A model generated the notes under the pieces. It did not search any database, had not been told where the DNA came from, and saw only the letters and a program-made list of their open reading frames with translations. From Alopecurus myosuroides (lineage: Eukaryota; Streptophyta; Magnoliopsida; Poales; Poaceae): a stretch of DNA of 64,000 nucleotides. Below, piece by piece: positions 56,501 to 64,000 of this stretch (its first letter is position 1; every line of letters begins with the position of its first letter). Made by a program: the position numbers and the translations under genes. The stretch is from NCBI GenBank assembly GCA_028641055.1, contig CM054060.1:58803398-58867397 (forward strand), read 5' to 3'.

Positions 56501-59500
56501 CCGTCCGCCTCCGGCTACTCCCATGCCCGGTCCGGTGTGGCCTGAACACACGAGGTGGTTCGCCTCCTCCATCTCCCTCGTCTCACCGAGGTCCTCTACT
56601 CTGACTCGCCTCCGACCCGTTGCCCAAGTTTCCCAGGCCAGCGGCAACTCTGCTGCCCCGGTGGTGTATGTGGTGGTCTAGTGGTGATGCGGTGTGGCTC
56701 GACGTAAGTCGATGCGCCGCTGCTGTGGTGCTCCGCGTGCCGCCGCCGCTGTGGTGGTACCGCTGCAGCTCCATCCTCGATGCCGGTGGGACGGTGCTGT
56801 GTCCGCAACCCCGACATCGACTAGGCCGTCTCCATTGCCTCGGCTACGCTTCCTCGAGGTGAGAACTCTCCTGTGACCGGCCATCGAGCCGATGAATTGT
56901 GTTGTGTAGTGCTGCCCCAGTTCATTCCAGTGATGAACTGATGTGTATATGTGCCGGTGCTATGCTAGTGATGATGCCTCCATTTGGATGACTTGCTCAT
57001 CCAAGCATTCCTGATCTTTGTGGGATCTTAGTACAGACCAAACTGCACATTTAACCTACTCTTAACTTTGTCAATTTAATTCGAATGTAGACTTGTGATG
57101 ATTGCATCCTTGTGGTGCATTACAGATGATTTCCTGAATATGTGCAGGTATTGTGCCATAGCGAGATGTGCAAGTCTAAATATGTGAGGTATAGCTGATA
57201 TATTACAGCTATTGATCACCTAGTGCTTGATTTATGCTTATATATGTGTAGGGACGCCCCCTGTTTGGATGATTTCCTAAATAATGGTTGCTGCTAGTGT
57301 GCACCAGATCATGTGTTTGTGCTTGTGTGGTGAAACATGACTCTGTCCAACTTCTGGACAAATCTACTATTGCATATATATCTGATAAGAACAGATTATT
57401 ACTTGCTTTCTTGGTATAGCCCATGATAGGAAGTTTTCTTGAGGCTTTTAAATGATTTGCTAGAACAGTTAAATACTAATTGTATCCAAAGTTCAATGAT
57501 GAACTTGATATCAAATCTGAGAGCAAAATAGCACTCTAAACAAAGATGCTAGGTTTGTTTGCCAGATCTTGTGTCTAGGGTGTGCACTCCGGGCATCTTG
57601 TGTTTGGTGTGTTTGCTTTTATTTTCTGGACATATTTGGATGTGTAAACTGATAAGAACAAATCCTTGCTTGTTTTCTTGGCCCAGCCTATGATGCAAAG
57701 GCTGAGGCACTTGTTTTTGATAAGGACAGATACTATTGTGGGCTTTCTTGAATTCCCAGTGATGATTTAGGCATAGCAACTCTATGCATATCTGAGAGAA
57801 CTCCCTCCCCTCTCACTCCTCTGTTCTAATCTAAAGATGCAATTTAAGATCGAGTGGCCTTGGTTTATTAACCTGCTGATGGAGCGAAGCTTTCTCTTGT
57901 GGAATCTGATAAATCCTTCTTCTTGTGGCATGCCTGCACCTCCTAGCTGCTTCACCTAGATCCTAGACTAATTTGGGATGTGTTCTTGCTGTTCTAGCAG
58001 TACTGGAATTGTTGGTAGATGATTTTGGCTGATGTAGGAAACATGTGGTGCGGCTGGGATGGGTTGATATACTGGGGCAGTGGATTGTATAACTGCTGTC
58101 TTGATCTATCCCCTGTTGATCTTCTCACAGCAGGAATTTGGGTACTGTGTATTGTTGCTCTGAGGTGTTCCTGGTGGTGGTATGAGCTTAGAGCTCGAGT
58201 TGGTGTGGTGGAAGAGAAATGATGCTTTGCACCTATGCTTCACGGCTGCAGGCCTTTTATTCAGCTGCTGTAGCTTTGACAGCACAGAGGCATGCACCTC
58301 TGTGTGAGCTGTGTGCCTGCTTCATACGGTTGAGATCTTTTGCCTGTACATGTGGTGGTATTATCCAGAGATTACCATTATTTTCACCTGCCACTTGTAT
58401 TTTCCTAGAACTCTGCCTATGATGCTGGTCTGAGGCTTAATCTGATTTGATCAGATACTACATGTAATTTACTTAACCCTATGATGAGATGAGCAGTGCA
58501 TCACACTGCCAATCTGAGGGTACTAATCCCCACTCACCCATCTTTTCTTTTATTTTCTTTCTTGTTGATTTTGCAGGTACAGAAGATTAATAATTGAAGA
58601 CTTATTAGGCAAGAATTAGTATAGGAATTTTATATTATAAATGTATACTTGTAATAGAACATGTAATTTTCCATTTGTTGGATTATGTAATAACTTTGTA
58701 TTATTATTTTATTATCAATAAAGTTTATTCTTTTTTCTTTTACAACTTCTCTTAATTAAATTAAATTGAAGAAAGATTTGATTATTGAATGTTTCAAACT
58801 TCATTAATAACTAATTGTTCCAATTATCAATTTGAACTCAAATTTCAAATACAAACATTCTTTTGTTTCAAATTTCGAATTGAATCCTCAAACCAAACAA
58901 CACCTAGAGGTCATGTTGAAATTCCACTCTCTTCCAATATTGGTCTCTCTCTCTTTACTAAAACATCGATGAAACATCGATCACTCCAGGGTCTAGTATT
59001 TGCGAATAAGTCTCCAATTGCCACTTCTCGTCTAATGATGTCTCAGAGTTAATTACCAGTTTGTTCTTGTATAACTTAACCTAATGAAATTCCAGTGTTT
59101 AATGCCCTCAGAAATAATCTGCTTACAAGATTGATCAGGTCCTGTACTCAAATTATTCTTGTATGACACCAACACCAGGAGTTCACACCCCTCAGTTTAT
59201 GTCTTCTTATCTTAGCTCCCTCCTGGGTTGCTTCTCTTGTAGCCATGGTCATGCAGGAATGTAGACAAGAGTTTGGAAAGATCACAGACAGTGATCAGGG
59301 TTTAGTATTCGTTTAAAAAGGTTTGTTTCCTTGTTCAGATTCATCCTTTAGGACTGATGAGATCATCCAGCTATACATGACTAAATTGCAGAATTAAGAT
59401 CATCAACTGTGTGATTTGGCTACTCACCCCTCTTCGAGTTCTAGATACCAAGTTGATTTCTCTCAAGTCACTTATAGACTTGAGATTAGGCTTGTTGAGA

Positions 59501-59681
59501 GTTAGTTTTGGTCACAACCAATTATGGTTTATGTAACCAGATGATTTGTTTTCTTAAGATACTTTTTATAAAGATCACTCCAATTGTACTCTTGACCAGA
59601 TGATCTAGTCCTGTTTCATCATGTCAAGTGAAACATTGGTCACTTTGGTTTGTTTAAACTTTCGCGCCAAAATTTCCCGTA
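53593..59681. mobile_element. Unassigned 6.1-kb insertion in the Sirevirus
   Basis: Splits the Sirevirus protease/integrase frame, which resumes on either side (…CAFAKHASKS at 59690 and KSTNSQAICIFGNADVG at 53590). The left end reads TGTGGTGACCCGGCACACC and the right end TTTCGCGCCAAAATTTCCCGTA, compatible with a TG...CA element whose last G/C base has mutated. No clear target duplication was found, and boundaries are plus or minus several bases. No PBS, polypurine tract or transposon ORF was seen inside. It could be a very large solo LTR of a LARD-like family, or another non-autonomous element. Confidence 0.55.
56100..58740 (+). other. Gene-like transcript structure inside the 6.1-kb insertion
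   Basis: GC-rich, exon-like 56140-56860 ends at CTCGAGGTGAGAACTC (donor near 56860). About 1.7 kb of AT-richer sequence follows, then an acceptor-like TTTTGCAGGTACAG near 58575 and an AATAAAGT polyadenylation-like signal near 58720. The GC-rich part has overlapping ORFs on both strands with no recognisable domain. The layout parallels the GAGGTGAGACC site in the LTR array, suggesting a promoter/leader exon of a retroelement and not a host gene. Confidence 0.4.
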
Positions 59682-60110
59682 CTTTTAGATGCATGCTTTG
59701 CAAATGCACATATTATATTTAGATCCTTATAACTTCCCAAACACTGGGATGTTACAGAATAGTCCAACACATCCAACTCATTTTTGACATGTCCCACGTA
59801 TGCGACGTCTAGAGTCTTGCTCCACAAAAGGACCACAATGTCAGGTTCAAAGAAGATGGAGAAACCCATCTTCCCTAAAGAACAAACTGAAAGTAAATTG
59901 AAACCGAGGGATTCGACAAGCATGGCATCAGTAATAGGGATATCCGGAGTAATCACAACCTTGTCGAACCCCATTACCTTAGACTTGGACTTATCTTCAT
60001 AGGCGACGGTTGCATCATTTGTATTTGGGTGCAACTCTAAGACAAGTTCTTTGCTTTCGGTCATATGACTAGTGCATCCACAATCAATTATCCATTTAGA
60101 TCAACCGCAA
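59654..60110 (-). pseudogene. Sirevirus protease region
   Basis: Minus-strand WIIDCGCTSHMTE (about 60100-60060) is the copia protease active site, with Cys where Ser or Thr normally follows the catalytic Asp. The open frame 60064-59682 continues ELVLELHPNTNDATVAYEDK and VVITPDIPITDAMLVESLGF then NLLSVCSL. The last residues before the insertion at 59681 are the start of the GAG-pre-integrase linker. Confidence 0.85.
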
Positions 60111-60163
60111 GCATAGTCCTAGAAGAAATCATTGAGTAGAGTTAGGACCCGACAAGGGTCCCC

Positions 60164-61370
60164 TCATGTTAGCAACAAGGGGCTTTGGAACCCAAATATT
60201 ATAGTCAATGAAACTCTCAATAGGACCAACATATTTAGCTTGCACAACACCATAATAATCAACATATAAGAAATGTTGTGGTTGTTAGTTCCAGCAGGGT
60301 TGCTGCGAGTAGTGTCGCCCCTAATGACAATACCACTCGCAACAACACTCTTCTTAGCTCGTGCGGTCTTGTCCTTGTTCTTGTTCTTATTCTTGTTCTT
60401 GCGCTTGGAAATGTAGCCAAGACCTTGCTTTCCCACTTGTGGTTTAGGATCAACCACTTGTGGCTTGGGAGAAATTTGTGGCTTAGAAGACACAACCTTC
60501 TCACACACTAGGGACCTTGCCCTTGATCCTTGCTAGCTCTTCCTTCAACCTAGCATTCTCCTAAAAAATATTTGCATGATCACAAGTAGAAGTAGGGGAA
60601 CTAGGCATATTGAATTGATTTATTTGAGTTTGAAGTTGTTCATGTGACTCTTTGAGGGTAGACTGTTCACTCTCCAAAGCCTTGTGAGCCTTGGTGAGCC
60701 TCTCTAGCTCCTCGATAAGTTTATCATGATCAACCCCAAACTCAATGTTCTCCTTTTTAGCCCTTTTATATTTAGAAATTGCATGGTCACGTTCTTTAGT
60801 GATATTAGAAATAAATTCAGCATGTGACTCTTAAATAGTTTCAAGTTCCTCTTCAAGAGAAACTTGCCCCTCATGCTCTTCCTAAAGAGTCATAGTGAGG
60901 GATGCCTTTTCATCAGCATCCCTCGTTTGAATCTCACCTTTCTTCTCAATGGCTTCATGGGCCTATCTCAATCGGCTCAAGAGGAGATCAAAGTACCTCT
61001 TGGTCTCACCTTGCACGTTAGACATAAAACGTTCCAAAGAGGCAATTTCATCTTATACTCTAAGACTAGGAATGTTATTCATTTCATTTGGAGTCTTAGA
61101 GGTGGTAGAAGGTGATACCTCCGAGGCATGAGCCATGAAGCACTTGGCGGAGGGTTGAGAAAGATTATCATTGGGGGATTCAAAGAGTGATGAAGATGAT
61201 GATGTTGATTCAATAACAAGAGTGGCCACTTCACTTGTGGTTTCTTCTTCTTCACCAGAATCATAATCTTCTTGAGTCATTAGCACATACTTCGTAGGAG
61301 GCTTCTTGTTGAAAGGTTTCTTCTTGAAGAGAGGTTTCTTGTAAGCGACCTTTGATTTTTTTCCTTGCAA
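60164..61370 (-). pseudogene. Sirevirus Gag C-terminal coiled-coil region
   Basis: Fragmented by frameshifts. Lys-rich segments (KRKNKNKNKNKDKTARAKKS) follow a Pro-rich KPQISPKPQVVDPKPQVG stretch. Further upstream (60600-60850) the minus strand shows heptad-patterned, Glu/Leu-rich sequence typical of the coiled coil of Sirevirus Gag. A Ser/Glu-rich linker is encoded near 61190-61260. Confidence 0.75.
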
Positions 61371-62349
61371 ATGAGATTGCCTCCATGGTGTTCTCTACTC
61401 TCATATGGGCAGTCGGAAATGAAATGATGCTTGTCTTGACAATTGGAACAAGCTCTTACTTTTTAAGTCCCTTCCTTTCCATAACTTGACTTGGTCTTCT
61501 CCTCAACATATGCCTTGGCCTTAGGAGGATTCTTCTAAAACCTTTGCACAGCAAGAGCGATGACATCCTTAAGAACGAGATCATATTCTTGATCCTTCAA
61601 AGGGGCCAAGTCCTCACTGCATTCTTCATAATGATAAACCTCCCTTTATACAACCTTAGCCTTGAAAGCAACGGAGGCTCCTTTGTGCATTCCCGTAGCA
61701 CGAGCACGATTGTCAAGAGCATTCTTGGTTTGCACTTGGAAGGAGCACATCTCTTGCATCACTTGGGTTGAGGACATAGATGGATAGTCATGTATTCCTT
61801 GAAGACTCTTCGAGTCCGTGGGCTCAAAATGCATGAGATCACTCATGTACTTCCACTTGATCCAAGAATCATCAATATGAGTGTCACCAACACCATTGGA
61901 GGCGGTGTCAAGAGTCGTGAGTCTCTGGTACATGTCTTCATGGTTCTCACCATCATGCATATATAATTCTTCGGCCTCATTGCTCAAGGTATCATACCTA
62001 TTCCTCTTCATGCTTTCATTGCCCACAGACATTACGACAAGTGCATCCCATGTTTCTTTGGCGGTGAAATATTGTTGAAATGATGCATGTCGTTTTGACC
62101 CACGGCTTGTTGAATCATGAACAATGCAGTGTAGTTGAGTTGACAATCTACGACTTCTCTTCTTGTCAATTTCTTGGGGTGATGAGGCTTGTATCCATCT
62201 CGAGTGACCCTCCAAAGCTCAATACAAGAAGAGTTCAAGTGAATTGTCATATAATATTTCCATTGATCAACCGTATGTGCATCAATTTTAGGAGGATTGC
62301 CTCTAAGTATTATACGAGGATATGGGACGGGAGGATTGGTAGAGTACAA
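61371..62349 (-). pseudogene. Sirevirus Gag N-terminal part with CCHC zinc knuckle
   Basis: Starts at the Met at 62349 (MYSTNPPVPYPRIILRGNPP), with QWKYYMTIHLNSSCIELWRV as the copia Gag (UBN2-like) core. After a frameshift near 62100 come AKETWDALVVMSVGNESMKR and EAEELYMHDGENHEDMYQRL. The nucleic-acid-binding knuckle CSNCQDKHHFISDC lies at 61409-61450, a perfect CX2CX4HX4C. The breaks mean no full Gag can be made. Confidence 0.88.
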
Positions 62350-62439
62350 TCCTTCTACAGAGCGGTAATTTCTCTTCTCTTCTGTACCCTTAGAAGTGGA
62401 GTTCTTAGGGCGGGGGGGGGGGGACTTTTAGGTTGTCCA

Positions 62440-64000
62440 TGACGGCGTGTGAACACACATTCGTTGGGAGATCCCAAGAGGAAGGTATGATGAGTACATC
62501 AACAAGATTTTCCCTCGGTAAGAAACCAAGGTTTAATCGGACCAGTAGGAGAAATAAATTACTTCTCAAGGTTGTTGACAGCTGATGTTGGCAGGGTGCA
62601 CTGCCAGGCTCAGCGGCAACATGGAATCTGCACACAACACAATGAAGATACTTTGCCCCAACAAAACAGTGAGGTTGTCAATCTCACCGGTCTTGCTGAA
62701 AACAAAGGATTGGACATATAGTGTGAAAAATGATGTTTGTTTGCAGTGAATAAAATGAGAACAGTGTTTGTAGTGAAAAAGAACAGTGTTTGCAGTAGGT
62801 TGTATTGTTAGTGTAAAAGAATGGACCGGGGTCCACAATTCACTAGTGGTGTCTCTCCATAACAGATAAATAACATGTTGGGTGAACAAATTACAACTGG
62901 GAAATTGACAAAATAGAGAATGCACCGTAATGCATATACATGACATGATGATTACTATGTGATTTAGTTGGGCATTACAGCATGATACATAGACCGTCAT
63001 CCAACTGGACCTATGACTAATAATCCACCCTCAGGACGTCATCCGAGCAACTTTGGGTATTAAGCTGCAAGCAACATATTATTGCATTAAGTGCGAAATG
63101 TAAACAATACAATTATCCTTAGACAAAGCATTGTTGTTTTATCCCTAGTGGCAACAACACATCCACAATCTTAGAAGTTACTGTCACTCTCCCAGATTAC
63201 TGGAGGCATGAACCCACTATCTAGAATAAATACTTCCTCTTGGAGTCACAAGCATCTACTTGGCCAGAGCATGTACTAGTAACGGAGAGCATGCAAGATC
63301 ACAAATAACATATACGATAGATCTATAATCAAATTTACATAGCATTAAATATTCATCGGATCCCATCAAACACAACATGTAGCATTACAAGAAGATGATC
63401 TTGATAATGTTAGACAACTCATAAGATCTAAACCCGTAGTCCAAGGATGAACTACTCACGCATCACTCCGGAGGCAGGCATGGTGATGAAGAGCCCTCCA
63501 GTGATGATTCCCCCTCTGGCAGGGTGCCGGGGAGAGCTTTAGAACCATCCCGAACTAGGGTTGACGACGGCGGCGGCTACGGAACTTTTCGTGGATGGAG
63601 GCTCGGGTTCTTAGGGTTTTCCCGAGGAAGGCATTATATAGTTGGAAGGGCGATGTTGGTGGGCGCCCAGGGAGGCCACACCACGTGGTCGGCCGGCCAA
63701 GGGGGGGCGCCGCCCTATGGTGTGGCCGCCTCCTGCCCCCCTTCGAGTCCCCTCTGGACTCTGTGTACGTGACAAAAAAATTAGGGACTTTGGCTTTTGT
63801 TTCGTCTAATTCCGAGAATATTTACAGAAGAACTTTTCTGAAATACAAAAACAACAAAAAACATGAACTGGCACTGTGGCATCTTGTCCATAGGTTAGTC
63901 CCAGAAAATGCATAAAAATGCTATGAAGTGTATAGAAAACATGTAACAATTTGCATAATATCAACATGGAACATCAGAAATTATAGATACGTTGGAGAAA
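62440..64000 (-). mobile_element. Athila-lineage LTR, truncated by the window edge
   Basis: Same family group as 1465-3045: minus-strand start close to the right edge (TTTCTCCAACGTATC), shared words such as GATGCGTGAGTAGTTCATCC near 63455 and AGCAAGACCGGTGAGATTGACAA near 62685, and an end ...CGCCGTCA at 62440. No PBS lies on its low-coordinate side, so it is either the 3' LTR of an element extending to the right, or a solo LTR. It cuts the Sirevirus just upstream of gag. Confidence 0.85.

Larger units (their letters stand above)
37101..62439 (-). mobile_element. Sirevirus-type Ty1/copia element, nested and 5' truncated
   Basis: Minus-strand copia element inserted in the hAT pseudogene. From its 5' side (high coordinates) it has gag with a CCHC knuckle, a coiled-coil Gag C-terminal part, protease, integrase, reverse transcriptase and RNase H, then a spacer, an extra ORF, a polypurine tract and one LTR. 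Removing three nested insertions (39171-47583, 50617-51106, about 53593-59681) leaves about 10.3 kb, the usual Sirevirus size less one LTR. Its 5' LTR is absent, cut by the Athila LTR at 62440. The gene order and the extra ORF after pol support the Sirevirus (Maximus/SIRE) lineage. Confidence 0.85.

Noticed and set aside
1..64000. CRISPR arrays, operons, phage or bacterial defence systems
   Set aside because: No spaced short repeats, no compact gene strings and no bacterial signals; the repeats present are plant transposons.
1..64000. A previously undescribed multi-gene biological system
   Set aside because: The coding content is two host genes plus transposon proteins and fragments; I found no set of genes whose arrangement suggests a shared new function.

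Overview
The window is plant nuclear DNA, almost certainly from a Triticeae grass (wheat, Aegilops or barley group). The evidence is the repeat content: Athila-lineage Ty3/gypsy elements whose LTRs begin TGATACGTC and whose primer-binding sites match tRNA-Asp, a Sirevirus-type Ty1/copia element, a Stowaway MITE with CTCCCTCC ends, and a nested-retrotransposon layout. The genes add intron-containing, GC-rich first exons typical of grasses. There is no bacterial, phage or CRISPR content. I assign lineage names from motifs and do not claim exact family names.

Layout. 1-3045: 5' part of a minus-strand Athila element (gag, PBS, LTR) that runs off the left edge. 3046-8660: plus-strand Athila remnants (3' internal region, two LTR pieces separated by a LINE fragment, PBS, a small non-autonomous ORF, 3' UTR). 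8690-9190: RNase H-like fragment. 9190-11340: GC-rich then AT-rich DNA without an assignable gene. 11479-13213: F-box/FBD gene with four exons. 13820-15560: receptor-kinase fragment, Stowaway MITE, and a likely cyclic-nucleotide-gated-channel tail. 15882-16769 (minus): single-exon gene for a predicted plastid membrane protein. 16964-18806: Mutator-like element with about 0.3-kb terminal inverted repeats and a perfect 9-bp target duplication, carrying two convergent gene fragments. 18897-19101: foldback MITE.

From 20279 to the right edge the window is a nest of transposons. A minus-strand hAT transposase pseudogene is split by a small MITE. That MITE is split by a tandem LTR-internal-LTR-internal-LTR array (20931-35872) flanked by the 5-bp duplication AAAGT. 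The internal units are only 822 bp and are deletion derivatives of a Tekay/Del-like gypsy element. The hAT is then interrupted at 37101 by a minus-strand Sirevirus (37101-62439). The Sirevirus carries a full-length Athila element (39171-47583), a 490-bp solo LTR (50617-51106, duplication GCCAC), a 6.1-kb insertion (about 53593-59681), and is cut at its 5' side by another Athila LTR (62440 to the edge).

Only two loci look like functional host genes: the F-box gene and the plastid protein gene. They share a roughly 5-kb gene island with a Mutator-like element about 195 bp upstream of the latter's start codon. Everything else is mobile DNA or gene debris. I found no multi-gene pathway and no convincing new 'system'. 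The most informative structures are the tandem LTR array with its internal deletion, the Mutator-like element with back-to-back captured domains, the extra Sirevirus ORF split by the Athila insertion, and a perfect hairpin inside the first intron of the F-box gene.
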